This document shows, piece by piece, positions 1 to 13,800 of a stretch of 64,000 nt of DNA. Below the pieces are notes generated by a model. That model saw nothing but the letters and a program-made list of their open reading frames with translations. It had not been told where the DNA came from and made no database searches. Origin of the DNA: Liolophura sinensis (Eukaryota > Mollusca > Polyplacophora > Chitonida > Chitonidae); contig NC_088306.1 in NCBI RefSeq assembly GCF_032854445.1, positions 20,801,764 through 20,865,763 of the forward strand. The letters run 5' to 3'. Each line of letters opens with the position of its first letter. The stretch's first letter is position 1. Made by a program: the position numbers and the translations under genes.

Positions 1-397
1 ACTCTGCTGAGAGAGGACGGCTAACATAGGCTAGGTTAGTCGAAGCTCTGAACAAACAGCCCTAGCGTGAGTCTCTTTCTTGTACCGGTAATTCAAAATT
101 TTCGAGTTCTTATGACTCTTTAACAGCCGAGTCTGTTCTGAATTCTGTAGTTTCTAACATCTGTTAAATAGTGTTCCTCACGTGTGTCTTGAACTGTCTG
201 ATTGTAACGAAATTTATTGACAGGTCAACCGAGTTCCATTTCCGATAAAGTTAGAATCAGAAGACAAATCCGAGTACCAGAATAACATTTGTTTACACAC
301 TATCTACTTTCATTTAAAGACGAAGGTTGTATTCTTTAATACTGTCTTACGTTTCATGATGTTTTTTTTTCTTATTTTTAGATCTTAGAAGTTCACA

Positions 398-464
398 ATG
401 GCGGATTTACTCGACAAACTTAACGAAGCCAAATGGGAGGTAATTCCAGAAAGTGCTAAGTCAG
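398..464 (+). CDS. Unknown 98-aa protein, exon 1
   Basis: First coding exon of a two-exon gene. The ATG sits 17 bases after a pyrimidine-rich tract ending in TTTTTAG, so a 5'-UTR intron probably precedes it. The exon reads MADLLDKLNEAKWEVIPESA then KS, and ends one base into the next codon at a consensus GTGAGT donor. The phase matches the acceptor at 6254, joining as D-Y-K-E-Y. No signal peptide or membrane segment is present, so the product is probably cytosolic or nuclear. I do not recognise the family. Confidence 0.6.
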
Positions 465-470
465 GTGAGT

Positions 471-3180
471 AAGAATAAGAAGGAATACTTTGTCATTGTT
501 TTTAATTTAAATTAACATGAAGCTAAAGTGTCACAATCACTATCGACGTCAGTATAATAGTGTCCCTTGTTGGAATATGTATCTACCGTCTCACCAGGGA
601 AAAGAAAATAATACTCGAAGGAGCGGTCTACCTTGTCGTACTCCACAGATATTGTCGCAGTGAATGAAGATTGAAAATACCCTGTGATGTGGATTACTCC
701 CCAGGTGGCGCTCACACAAAGGAATCGTAAGCCTAAGTTGATTGTAAATCGCTAAGATCTCGAGCGTAGCCTTAGCAACTTATTGCACCAATGGATTATA
801 AGCTACGATAGTTGTAACTTACAATCAGAAATTACAATCCAGTCGACCATGTTGTAAATATATACAATCGCCCCAAAATTAACACCTAGTACAAATACTT
901 GCCTTATGTATACGGTTAGCGCTTTTCGACTGCTTCGACGGTACATTGTCCATTTACAGAGGCCAGTCAATTTTGGCATTCGATGGAGATTTCAACTTCA
1001 GAAATTTACAATCCCCTGGCAGCTTCTTTGTGCAAGCGTCACAACTTAGTTTTACAATCAATTGTAAACTTAATTGTACGGCCACACCTGATTATAGCTT
1101 TGTGCCAGCGGACCCATATAATCTCTTTGTTACACCATATATCTTGCATTAGGCCTTGATTCTATCTGCTATTATCGGGAGTATCAAAGTTGTATCATAT
1201 ATAAAAGGCTTCTGCATAGCAAAGCCTGGTAGAGCAGCGACGACAGCAAGATAGGTGGCAATGGTAATTCGGCACGAGACAAATGTATTCCTGATTTTTT
1301 TTCTTATTTCAAAGGTGAATCACCGCCATACATATTACTCAAAGACATATTCGTATTTTCTCTGATTGCTAAACCCGATCGCTTGATCAAACTTCAGTAG
1401 ATTAGCTGATAGAAAAATATATAAGATAATGTGACGATATATTAGTATGTGGAAAAAGATCACACATAGTGAGGAAAGGTAATTTTGACAATTGAGATAA
1501 GAGTGAAACGAAGTAACATGATGCATAAATAGATAAGAAAGGTTGTTCTGACATATAAAGGCTCCGTGATAACATGTACCACTAAATGATAGCTTGGGGA
1601 TATACTTTAAAGGACAAGACAGCACCTGGCTAAAACATATTTCAGTCGAAAACAGGGTAGCCAAGCTGTCTAAAAAGTATCATACTTTATTCTTTTAAAG
1701 AGATTTCACCAAATAACGTATAGAACCAAATGACAATACTGCACAAATGGCTGGTGTGAATCGAGGAGGCTATCTTGAGTGTTTTATCCAATCAAATACA
1801 GTGCTATCAGGTTGCGCGACATAAGCTGTGACGTACCCATTCACACCATGAAATGACATATGATAACACACAGCTACCTCATAAGACATCATTTTGAGAT
1901 CGCTTGCAACGATTTATTTACGCGTAGATGAAAGGCCATTTCACACAGTGAAGTGCGACAGATCTGTATCAATTACAAACCACCACAGATGTAAAATCAG
2001 TTGATTTACAAGCAGTGTAATACTCAACGACGGTATCACAAATTGTGTCAGACGGCAGCATTCTGTATCGGCCAAAACCGCATTCATCTCCCCAGTAAAC
2101 CCTAGGCATACTTAGGCACGCTGTTCAAGTTATACAAATACATTTTTTGTCGTTCATGTTAGCGTTTAGTCAGCATTCAGTTGATAAATAACGAATATCA
2201 GAGTCAGTGAAATATTCATTAGGGACACAGAAGGTTTATGGGAATGAGAAGACGAGGTGCTTTGTCTGACGTCCGCTATCATTAGATCAACACTGCTTAC
2301 ATCTTCGAAGCCACCAGTACAAGATTGAAGCAGAAAGTCCGGCGACAGTCGCATGCCCGAGTCAGCCTCAGTGCGGCTTAGATTTACTTGCATTTGTGTC
2401 AGAATTGAGCATAAATCCTATTGCAATTTTCTAAACATTTAACAGGGGTTAAAATCACCAGCACAACCCCTCCGGAGGCGACGACCTGAACCAGAAATAC
2501 CCCGGCGGTGCATCTGCAAGCTACTCTTAAGCTGTATAAATGACAGACTAGGCCTACTGTATGAGTTTAAGCTTTTAATGCCGGTTTAAGATATTTGGAA
2601 TGGTAGTCTTTCAGTATACATAAACATTAGTCAGGTACTTTCACTTTAACCTGGACATGATTTTTGATAGCGTTGAGATACATTAACTTGGTGTTAGGAG
2701 CAATACAGATAGTATAATATGGCGGATAAAGTTTGTCAGATTAGTGCGGCCCGCTAAGGCTTTCAGTCACGTCCATGCAACACTTAAAGCATCCAATATC
2801 CAGGTTAAGTTAATGTTTTAGCCATGTTGACGTGTGTTGAACATAACTCTAACTGAAGCAAACTGAAAAAAGGCTGCATTTGAGCTGTTACGTGCGACCA
2901 TTTATCATTTACTAGTATCACACTGCCGTCGCTACTCTCGTTTTACTCCCTGTACTATAAACCTTTTATCATATTTTAACGCGCTTGTAGCCAAAGTGTT
3001 TTAGTGTACTTAACTTAAAGCCACCGTTAGAGTATATTATTCTTAATGTCAAATGCCCATTTGAAATTAAACTTGATAAACCATTGCGTGAGGAGCGTCA
3101 ATGAGGGTAAGGTATGAGATGTATACTCATTATCAATACTACTATTTAAGCATTTACATTAACTGTTAGAATAAAAAGCT
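471..3180. other. Intron, no gene seen (first part)
   Basis: AT-rich intron sequence of the 98-aa protein gene. Fragments of dispersed repeat C occur near 1205-1260 (minus) and 2820-2960 (plus), recognised by the block around CGTCGCT and GTTTTACTCCCT. No coding exon could be supported. Confidence 0.5.
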
Positions 3181-3387
3181 ACTTAGGTGAACTGAGAGGA
3201 GGCTGTACTCCGTTTTGCCTCTCTGTCACTCTCTATGTTGTACTCTTTTCTAATATATGAAAGATGGATGAACATCCTAATCAAACGTGAGACTGGATTC
3301 ATAAACGTATCAGACTTTTCCAAGGTACTACACACCATTATAGACAAAACTGGATACACTGGCCAAGAAACAGTCAAATTGATTCAC

Positions 3388-3735
3388 AAACAATATGTCA
3401 CCATGGAATATGTCGCCTCAAGCAATATGTCACCTTGGCATACGTCGTGCCATGCAATATGTCACCTTGGAATATGTCGTCCCATACAATATGTCACCTT
3501 GGAATATGTCGCCCCATGCAATATGTCGTCCCATGCAATATGTCGCCCCAAGCAATATGTCACCATGGAATACGTCGTGCCATGCAATATGTAACCTTGG
3601 AATATGTCGTCCCATGCAATACGTCCCCATGGAATACGTCGTGTCATGCAATATGTCGCCCCATGCAATATGTCACCTTGGAATATGTCATCCCATGCAA
3701 TATGTCATCCCATGCAATATGTCGTCCCATGCGTC
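3388..3735. repeat. 16/32-bp minisatellite
   Basis: Tandem variants of AATATGTCACCTTGG alternating with AATATGTCGTCCCATGC, a 16-bp unit often paired into 32 bp. The short ORFs across it on both strands are by-products of the repeat. It lies in the intron of the 98-aa protein gene. Confidence 0.85.
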
Positions 3736-4291
3736 AGCAGATTATCATTTTGTATCGCTTTGTAGCGAGACTGATGTTGGACATGTTTGCTGGTATCATA
3801 GATGTGGCCTTTCTGTGAAGTTGAAACAGAGTTTTACAGACCTGCAGAAGTAAGGCCGACCTCTGCCTCTAGCATCACCCATGCAATATTGCTCATTCAG
3901 GCATATAAACTTCTGTTTCGAGTAGATCAAAGGCAATAAATGTTTTATCAATATTATGAACAAAACAACAAAACTGTTTTTTCGCTTCGTCACATTCACA
4001 CGACACATAGAGTTCTATCTTCTGCTCGACACATAAGCAAAGTGAAAGTAAACTTTTGATTGGCTAAAATTCTAGCAGATGATGTGAATGAGTTTTACGG
4101 TACACGTGGACGTCGCTTTCACAGCCTGCTGATTAACCACGTGATTGAATTTATCCAATCGTGGGACAGAATATGCAGGGTGTACAATCTGAAACATTGG
4201 GTCAGTTGACAGTTTCGTCAGCAAGGAAAGTAACACTGCAGTGGAATGTCAGTAGATTTGTATGTATCTTTACTATGCTGAAAGCATACGC

Positions 4292-4628
4292 CCGTGAATG
4301 AATGAATGAATGAATGAATGCTTGGGGTTTAACGTTGTACTTAACAATTTTTCAGTCATAGGACGACGAGGAGTCATTATTGTGTACATATACTGTGTCT
4401 GCTTGTGGATATGCCGCCACTGAGGTATCATGCTGAAGACACCAGACACGACACCCCACCCAGTCACACTATATTGACATCGGGCCAACCAGTCCTGTTT
4501 CCTCACTCTAACCTCTCAGTGCTAAGCGCCAAGCGAAGCAGCAGCAGCAAATATCATTTTAAAGTCTTTGGTATGACCCGACCCGGACTTCGAGACGGAC
4601 GCTCTAACCATTAAACCTCCGATGCTGT
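4292..4628 (-). mobile_element. SINE family A, near full length
   Basis: tRNA-derived SINE read on the minus strand. The 5' head near 4575-4625 carries a box A-like TAATGGTTAGAGCGTCCG. The body includes CACCCCACCCAGTCACA on the plus strand, and the 3' tail near 4294-4345 ends in TAACCCC-type sequence followed by (CATT)n. Other copies are at 8.5, 15.05, 16.76 and 46.84 kb. The tail matches the 3' end of the LINE at 53.2 kb. Confidence 0.75.
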
Positions 4629-5560
4629 ACTTCCGGAGAAGGGCAGCTTTAACTTTTAGCCACCTGAATACTGACAATAACACCTGAAATGAATGATTAG
4701 GGTTTACGTCACCTGGACAATATTTCAACCTTATCTCACCGACACATACCGAAGACTGCAAAAACTGGAAACAATTGGATTCGAACCTTGCTCGTTATTG
4801 TTTTTTCTTTTATTGTGTTCATTTATTCATTCTTTATTCTGAACACATCCTCACGTATGCCTCATTACTCCCACGCATTGTACGAGTTGTCAATTTCTTT
4901 GTTAACCATAAGTAAACGTTGTGGGCGTTGAAGCAATTTCGGCGTCCCGTAGTGAACTGGCAACATTCTGCAAATAACTGAGTTTTTTTACAATGTTGCC
5001 ATGACGCCAAAGGGTAGCAGCAGGGGTTGCCAATGACCCGGTTATCAGAAACAGTCATTAAACAGCTGAGCAAAACACCAAAGCCGTCGAGGGAAGTTTG
5101 CCTAACATATTGTGTTTTTTTTGTCTTCAAAATATAAGACACCTTAACATTTTGGAAGATTGCTCTGAAAGAAAACAACGAATTCACTTGTTTTCCTTCC
5201 CCCTAGAAATAGACACTCGGCAATTACGGACAGCTGCCAAAATAGAAACACAAGGTAAAACGTGGCATTTCAGTCTCTTGTTTACCGATGGAGGGTTTGT
5301 ACAGCCCTGCCCCGTTCATCTTTATACTCCACTGCAAGGGTTGGTTTAACAAGCCTGTCTGCGGCTGTCTTCAACAAGGGTCAACCGAGTTGTTCGGAGA
5401 CAGATCTGCCTTATTATGCTTATGGGTTATGTAACAAGGCAAATATTTCCCCTGGATCTGGTGAAGTTGTATACACCCGTCAGAATCCTTCATGGCCCAG
5501 GGTAGGCACCGGGTATGAGTCATGTATCATATCAGAACAAGACGGAAGAGGCACAATCGC
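4629..5560. other. Intron, no gene seen
   Basis: Intron sequence with ORFs of 60-80 codons on both strands that show no family motif and no consistent splice phase with the flanking exons. Confidence 0.4.
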
Positions 5561-5567
5561 TCGCGAG

Positions 5568-5718
<151 letters not shown>

Positions 5719-6254
5719 GCGCACATGTGAACGCATAACAAGCAGCACACTTTGTTACATAAATTGCACATTTGTCTGATACATTAATAAGTAGCTACTT
5801 GTACATGTTATTATAAATATGTCTATTATTCATAACTTATTCAGTGATCTGTGCAGTTATAGTCATTAGCCTGATACTCAGTAGACCTCGGTGTCCAGCA
5901 CGTGTTTCATGATTGCCAAAGACTAAACCCTCTCAGATTTGATACTTCCTTGCCTTGGCAATTTATCGGTCAATCCGGTGTCGATACGTATGAATTGCTA
6001 GGATGTCACGTTTATTGTCATCGGCATAGCGTTCTTGTGAGGCAGCACTTGATATGTTGTCAATGGGTCGTAATTTGTCCAGGATAACCCTTACACTGAC
6101 ATGAAATAATACACCACGCAAACAGAAACGTCAGAAGCAACTGGCATGATCGAAATAAGCCCGAAAAAATCTCTTTTGATCAATCAGGTTTGAACTGATC
6201 TTGAACAGGCAGTCGGAAAAATTTAATATGAGATTTTTGGTCTTGCTGTTTCAG

Positions 6255-6484
6255 ACTATAAGGAGTACAAGGTTGTCCATCAGCATATGTTCATAAACGA
6301 CACGTCCTTAAGGATTATCATCCAAGCCGAGGACGACGATCCGAAAAACGTCGTGCTAGAGGACTGCAAGAAGAAGAAGGACCCTCTCCATAACATCGGC
6401 AGGTGTGAGATCAAACTGAACGCGGACGAATCCCAGATAATCGGCATTGACGTCGAAGGCGACATCGTACAGAGGAAAAGTTAG
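6255..6484 (+). CDS. Unknown 98-aa protein, exon 2 with stop
   Basis: Second and last coding exon, starting after a TGCTGTTTCAG acceptor and ending in TAG. With the exon at 398 it gives 98 residues. It has hydrophobic strand-like stretches (MFINDTSLRIIIQAEDDD), a Lys-rich turn (CKKKK), a second cysteine (GRCEIKL) and a hydrophilic C-terminus. Codon use is more GC-rich than the flanks, and the exact phase match supports real coding. Spacing of hydrophobics suggests a small beta-rich fold, but no known motif is visible. The 3' UTR is unclear; an AATAAA lies near 6935. Confidence 0.6.
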
Positions 6485-6499
6485 ATCTAATGGGCTCAA

Positions 6500-8460
6500 T
6501 GCTTTCCACGAACAATATTTCATGTCAAAAGACACCATTGTTTTAATATATTCATCAGAGCATCGCAACCATCACAGATAAATGGAATAATTCAAACGGT
6601 GAAGTCTCAACGCAAGCAGACTTCCGGTCACGTGAGATTTGGACCGACTTACGCAAAGTTTTACGAAACGGCCCCTTTTCTTATATGGACATTCTGTAGT
6701 CTCGCATTGTCTCGGGTGATCTCCTATTCGTCTTATACGATCGATATGAAAGACTGCGTAGTGCCAGCGACCTAAGAGTTGCAGAAGTGGGACTTAACAC
6801 TGGTGGTGTCAGCTACTGAAATATTAAAATATTTTTAGAAGATGTATAGTACCTGGACTGACATCTCACATTGCTGGCCTACATGTACTCTCTTGGTAGT
6901 CTAATTTCTAATCGAACACTTACAAAGAAACGGCAAATAAATTGATGTGGATCAAAATTCTGCAATGTTAAGCTGAGAAGTGTCTACACGTGAGATCATC
7001 AAAAAAATAAAATTTACGCTTGTCGAAAGAAAGATTTGGTGGCGCGAGATTTTGTGAGAATTTGAGAGACCGAGGATTTTGGCAACGGAAGACACACATA
7101 CAAACACACACCAACAGCTTCCATGGGTGATGGACCGTGTATATCCAGCAACACAATATGCCTGTGTTTTTATCTGGAATGTGATTTTTGAAATCTATTT
7201 ATTCAAAGGGATGTTTCTTTTTTTTAATGTCAAATGTAGCATTAGAAACGATTGAATTATTGTACCCCTTCATAGGGTTAACAAGATCTATTGTTTTTAA
7301 TTTTCGATGTATGCCTATACTCGTCGGTAGTGTTTCTCTCATTTTTGGCTCTACTAGCTTTAAGCCTGCTTTTCTTCTGATATATTGTAGTTGTATTGTT
7401 GTGTGTTCTTTATCAGCGAAAACACTGGGCGAAAACAAATTGTCTTATACATCCGTTTCCTATATAACTGTTGAACTATCACGAGGGTAACACTGCCAGC
7501 TAATTTCAGTATACCGTGATTGCCTTTATCGACCAACAGCAAAGGCAGATTCCACAAAGCTCCGATTATTGATTTAAATCAAAATTTAAAACTTCAATTT
7601 GTCGTATTTTAAATGTCAAACTATATCAAATATAGTCGTTGTCAAATCTGTCCTGGATGCGGTCATTATGGTATAGACAGGTTGTACAATATAGAACCCA
7701 TATAGACCACTTGCTGTGGTACAAACATTCAAGGCAGTAATGGTATTAATCAATTTTATTCGCCACCAGTTCCACAGAGGTATGATTTTGAGGTTATAAA
7801 CGATATCTAGGTTTCCCTTGGTTACATATGGGCCGATAGTGACCAGCAACCCTCACAGCGGATACCTATAGTACAAAGAAATTTTTACATAAAAAACAAC
7901 GCCCATCTTTCTCTATGTCTACTTTTCTGCTTTTTGTCAATCTTTGCCAAGTTCAGAATGTGTACTACATGGGTCAAAAGAATGAAGACATTATAAGTTA
8001 GATCTGACATATTTTTATGAATAAATATTGTGAACTGTTTTTTCATATTTAAATAAAAAAATCCAGAAAAAAACAAACTTAAGAGCTTTTTCTTTCTTTA
8101 TTTTAGTTCTGTTAAATTGTGCTAAGGTACAAACATATGGGTGAATTGACTTGAAAACTTGAAAATAATTCACTAGATAATTACTTATATTGTAGGGCTT
8201 TTCAAGAATTTTTGGAAAGCAAAATATTGGACAAGTACGAAGCTTTGCTGTTTGACTTGTCTGATTACAACTCCACATATGACGTATGACGGCTGACCGT
8301 GTCTAAAACTGTATTTACCTAGCTCAAGTCCATACAGAGTGCCTGTACATGACTATGTGGGGGAGCATTGGCTAATTCAAAATCTTGATGTTTGGAGTTT
8401 TTCGGTTTATCATGGAACAGTTAAGAAATAAAACCTTAGACAACACTTTGTTTCAGGCAT
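6500..8460. other. No supported gene
   Basis: AT-rich DNA downstream of the 98-aa protein gene. ORFs at 7188-7490 and 7199-7438 overlap on opposite strands and match nothing I know. The first few hundred bases probably include the 3' UTR of that gene. Confidence 0.4.
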
Positions 8461-8463
8461 AAT

Positions 8464-8816
8464 GTCCTTTTCAGTGTCCGCTTCGGGACCGGTAGATCCA
8501 GGATCAATCCCTGATCGAGTTACACCTAAGACTTTAAAAGAGGAAGTTGTAACTTCCTCGCTTGGCGTTCAGCATGAAGGAGATAGTGCAACGACTAGTT
8601 GACCCGTATCAGTATAATGGCTCGGGCGGGGCGGCTTGCTTGCCTTCGGTAAGTCGTCTCAGTGAGGCAGCACTAAATAAAAGAGCGGTGGAAATCCGTC
8701 CTGCAACAAGGAGGCACATTACACGTACATGCACCCTAATGATTCCTTCGTCGTCATATGACTGAAAAATTGTTGAGAACGACGTTAAACCCCAAGCACT
8801 CATTCACTCACTCCTT
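8464..8816 (+). mobile_element. SINE family A
   Basis: Starts inside the tRNA-like head (GTGTCCGCTTCGGGACC; box B-like GGATCAATCCCTGATCGAG) and ends with a tail containing GTTGAGAACGACGTTAAACC and a (CATT/CACT)n end. The extreme 5' end is degraded. The minisatellite at 9.0-10.2 kb begins 200 bp downstream and is built from an internal part of this family. Confidence 0.75.
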
Positions 8817-8999
8817 TTCAGTGAATGAGATAGTTCGTCTGAAACTTGCCAGATGATGGTGATTTACCCCAGGCACTTTAGTTTCCTCCATCTATACAAC
8901 GGACCGGCGTGAGCTTTAAGCGATTATTGTTGTCATCTAACGAATGTTTCCTCTGGCGTGTAGGCTAGAAGGTCTTTAGGGTGTTAAATTCAGTATTAA

Positions 9000-10165
9000 T
9001 ATCATACATGACCACTCACACTGACACTACACACATGACACCCCACTCAGTCACAGTATACTGGCACAAGATACGTGTCCCATTCAGTCACAGTATACTG
9101 ACACTAGACATGTCCCATTCAGTCACATTATACTGACACTACAGATATGACACCCTACTCAGTCACAGTATACTGACACCAGACATGACACCCCACTCAC
9201 TCCCAGCATATTGATGCTACAAACATGACACCCCACTCACTCCCAGCATACTGACATTACACACATGATACCCTACTCAGCTACAGCATACTGACATTAC
9301 ACGCAGTCACAGTATGCTGACATCCCACTCAGTCACAGTATGCTGACATCCCACTCAGTCACAGTATGCTGACATCCCACTCAGTCACAGTATGCTGACA
9401 TCCCACTCAGTCACAGTATGCTGACATCCCACTCAGTCACAGTATGCTGACATCCCACTCAGTCACAGTATGCTGACATCCCACTCAGTCACAGTATGCT
9501 GACATTACACTCAGTCACAGTATGCTGACATCCCACTCAGTCACAGTATGCTGACATCCCACTCAGTCACAGTATGCTGACATCCCACTCAGTCACAGTA
9601 TGCTGACATCCCACTTAGTCACAGTATGCTGACATTACACGCAGTCACAGTATGCTGACATCCCACTCAGTCACAGTACACTGACACTAAAGACGTCTCA
9701 CTCAGTCAGAGTATACTGACACTAAACATAACATCCCACTCAGTCACAGAATACTGATATTACAGATCTGTCACCTTACCTAGTCACAGTATACTGACAT
9801 TAAAGACAAGACACCCCACTCAGTCACAGTATACTGACACTAGTGACATGACACCCCACTCAGTCACAGAATACTGATATTACAGATTTGTCACCTCACT
9901 CGGTCACAGTATACTGACACTACAGACATGACACCATATTCTATCAGAGTATGCTGACACTACAAACATGACACCTGGTTCAGTCACAGTATACCTGACA
10001 TTTCAGAGGTGACACACTGCTCGGTCATAGTATACTGACAACAGAGATAGCATCCCACTCATTCACAGTATAGTGACATTACACACATGACATCCCACTC
10101 ACTTACAGTATACTGATACTACAACCTCATTCAGTCACAGTGTACTCTTACTAGAATTATCTCAC
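9000..10165. repeat. 26/40-bp minisatellite derived from SINE A
   Basis: Long array of CACTCAGTCACAGTATGCTG units. The centre (about 9300-9660) is a homogeneous 26-bp repeat; the flanks use a longer, more varied unit near 40 bp containing ACATGACACCCCACTCAGTC. That longer unit matches the interior of SINE A, for example the plus-strand text at 4438-4480 and the reverse complement of 46990-47035. Confidence 0.9.
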
Positions 10166-12420
10166 CCCACTGGGTAAAGTACACGGACACACACATTTGA
10201 CTGATATTAAACGTTGAAATCAATATTTATCATGTTTGGTTTATTAGTCCGGGAAACTCCATGTAAATTGTAGGTTATTAGACATCACTGGTCAAGGATT
10301 ACTCAAATGCTGAGTTGTCAATACATTATATAAACTATCACGAGCCATGGAAAAGAACCAATGACCATCACCATCACCTGGTTTATGCCGACACAATATA
10401 AAAGATAACACAATATAAAAGAGATCAAGACCAGAGAAGCGATGACAGCGTGAGAGTCGCTAGAACGATCACAATAAGTCGGTGGAAACCGGCCTCTCGT
10501 TCGATTCACTTCAGTTTGAGTTTTGTTATAACTGTTCATGTAGACCGCTTTTAAACGAAGTACGCATCATCTAAAAGGCCACTGGCCCTAAAACGTTATT
10601 GTTTTAGGATCTGTCAAAAGACACCCGGTTTTCTGGTACCTGTAGTGATTATCATAACCGCTGTTGACCAATGAAAACTCTATAAGCTGAAACCCTTCGT
10701 GAAAGACTACAAATTTTCCCTGCTAGAAGTGCAGGTGTGCCTTCATTCATATTCATGATCATCACAGAAGTAAGATGTTGATCATTGAACACGAAATTAA
10801 GTAAATTTGTAGAGAAGCCGGTGTGCATTGTTTGTCCGAAATTCAGGTCTACGTATATATCGGAGATAAAGTGTACAAGGCACAAGTATATTCATCACGA
10901 AAAATATATGTTTATCGACCGAAGACAGAAACAGGGAAGCCCCTCTGCTTCACCGCGCTGTAGACTGTTGTGTTGGTCCAGCGGTATGAGACCTCCACTC
11001 GGAACCTGTCCTATAATTTGTGGTATACACTGAATCCCCAACTCATACTAAGCCTATGAGTTGAGATATGAAACAACAATCTGTTTCGGGATAGGGTTAA
11101 TAGGTTTCATCGCATTGGTCATTGTGGATTAGCGGTTTCCAGATCTCCGTACAAGGATTTGCAGCGTGTTTTAGCAGGGGTTGGTCAACAGAGGTTGGTT
11201 CACGATACTTTTCTACATCGTGAAGACATGAACATATGCAGGTTAGACATTATTATGACTTCAATGGGCTTACTTAAAAGAGGTCATAAATAATACAGTT
11301 ATTTATGAGTTTCCAGTTTCATTATGGAATCAACCAATTTGTAAGTTTTGAATGGACAGAAAAAAATTGTTGTACCGATGCTCAAGTTGGGGGGCAAATA
11401 TTAATGGTTGAAATTTGTTTGTGTGTTTGTTTTACATGCTTGCTTTACACGGCCTGACAACAGAACTAACCGTTTTATTGCAGTTCTTGGCAACCCAGAC
11501 AGACAAAGAACACATGCGGTCGTCATAAATCAGGACTGCTGCATCTGCGCATGCGAAGTCATTTGTCACTCAGGAAACGACAACTGTGTTTCCGGTTCGC
11601 CTGGAATGAATTATTGTGAGCTTAATTAAGTGAAACAGCATTAACAAATTACCTAAAGGAAGATAGCTAATGTTGAAAGCATCTGTAATTCTCGACAGAC
11701 AACTTATGGTCTTGTTGATTGTTCGGTTCGCTTTTTTTGATCCTTTAAATTTGTTTGGTTTCTTTCATAAGTAACTGATAGACGGACTGCTTCCCTTACT
11801 TTGGGTGTCGTTGGCCTCATTGATAAAAGCGCCCACTAACCTAAGTTCAAACTTACTTTGTTCTTTCCCCAGTCCACATTGATTGAATTGATTTATTGAT
11901 ATATTGATTTGATTTGATGTAGTCCACGTAGACGGCACGGGTCATTTATTTGGGTGGAGGAAACGAAGAGTAGGCAATAACCCACAAAAATAAAACTTCG
12001 AAATATTTAGCAATAGAAACATTCCAAAATGTTGCAAATCTGTCTTGATAATTTCTATGTCACTACCAATGCAGTTCGTGAGTACCTTTGCCATGTCGAT
12101 TTGATGGTTATCTTCTTAATAAAAGACTTACAGCACGGCGAGTAGTACCAGGCGACACAAACAACAGTGAGATGAATGGCAAATAGTGACAAGTAACCGA
12201 TGAAATAGGGCCTCATATCAATAGAAATGGTTTTATGCTGTAACTGTTCGTGTAATTGTTCAAACTGTAGGAAATTACACACCCTCTAGCACCATGTTTT
12301 AAGCAGAATTAGGTAAAACAAAACCTTCAGTGGTGTTAATTGCAATTTATTAGACGTCAGTGGCCTAGACTTAACCAAAATGCTTTGTAGTTATCCTTAA
12401 CATATATTATATTATATTAA
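10166..12420. other. No supported gene; repeat C fragments
   Basis: Contains minus-oriented fragments of dispersed repeat C near 10400-10510 and 12110-12320 (block CTCTAGCACCATG). The plus ORF at 11408-11629 has several cysteines but no recognisable domain or splice context, so I do not call it. Confidence 0.45.
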
Positions 12421-12423
12421 AAT

Positions 12424-13563
12424 ACATTGCGTAACATGATACGCATTAACACATAGTGAACAAATGCATAAATGGTTGGGAAGCGATACCTCATGATACA
12501 CATTAACACGTAGTGTTCAAATGCATCAATGGTTGGACAGCGATACCCCATGATACGCATTAACATATAGTGTACAAATGCATAAGTTGTTGGACAGCGA
12601 CACCCCATGGTACGCATTAACATGCTGTGTAAAAATGCATAAATGGTTGGAGAGCGATACCTCAGTATATGTATTAACATATAGTGTACAAATGCATAAA
12701 TTGTTGGAAAGCGATTCCTCATGATACACATTAACATGTAGTGTTCAAATGCATAAGTTGATGGGAAGCGATACCCCATGGTACGCATTAACATGCTGTG
12801 TAAAAATGCATAAATGGTTGGACAGCAATACCTCAGTATACGTATTAGCATATAGTGTACAAATGCATAAATTGTTGGAAAGCGATTCCTCATGATATAC
12901 ATTAACACATAGTGTACAAATGCATAAGTGGTTGGGAAGCGATACCCCATGGTACGCATTAACATGCTGTGTACAAATGCATAAATGACTGGAAAACGAT
13001 ACACCATGATATACATTAACATGTAGTGTACAAATGCTATATTTTTGGGAAGCGATATATCATGATACGCATTAACATATAGTGTACAAATTTCATAAAT
13101 GGTTGGACAGCGACACCCCATGATACGCATTAGCATATAGTGTACAAATGCATAAATGGTTGGACAGCGACATCCCATGATACGCATTAACATGCTGTGT
13201 ACAAATGCATAAATGGTTGAACAGCGACACCCCATGGTGCGCATTAACATATAGTGTACAAATGCATAAATGGTTGGGCAGCGATACCCCATGATACGCA
13301 TTAACATATTGTGTACAAATGCATAAGTTGTTGGGAAGCGATACCCCATGGTACGCATTAACATATAGTGTACAAATGCATAAATGGTTGGGAAGCGATA
13401 CACCGTGATACACATTAACATGTAGTGTACAAATGCTATATTTTTGGGAAGCGATACACCATGGTACGCATTAACATGTAGTGTACAAATGCATAAATGG
13501 TTGGAAAGCGATACACCATGATACGCATTAACATATAGTGTACAAATGCATAAATGGTTGGAA
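12424..13563. repeat. 57-bp satellite array, about 20 copies
   Basis: Each unit contains ATGCATAAATGGTTGG, then AGCGATACCCCATGAT, then ACGCATTAACATATAGTG. The 57-bp period is 19 codons, so the minus strand stays open for over 330 codons with a repeating YAFVHYMLMRIMGYR-type peptide. I attribute that frame to the period rather than selection: it has no promoter, splice or domain support, and other frames are also open over long stretches. Confidence 0.95.
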
Positions 13564-13599
13564 ATATTCCTAACTATTCCATAGAATCATATCTGTGCT

Positions 13600-13800
13600 T
13601 CTTTTTGCATGATTCCGTCCTAATTGCGTGCTATATATATACCCTACATATATTCTTAGTACTTTGATGGTTTGTGTTAAACGTCGTTTTGTGAACTGGC
13701 TTTGCCATTATTAACCGGGAACGTCCATACTGGTTTACGGCTGGTATACGAATGCCTGTTTAGATGCATAGATCCCATGTCTGTAGGAGTTTTTATTTTC
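13600..13800. repeat. Dispersed repeat D fragment
   Basis: Shares GCATGATTCCGTCCTAATT and TGGTTTGTGTTAAACGTCG with 14815-14990, 23010-23150 and 51640-51790, all in the same order. Family unknown; probably a non-autonomous transposon. Confidence 0.65.

Noticed and set aside
12417-13421. 334-codon minus ORF
   Set aside because: It follows the 57-bp period of a satellite; no start context, splice sites or domain.
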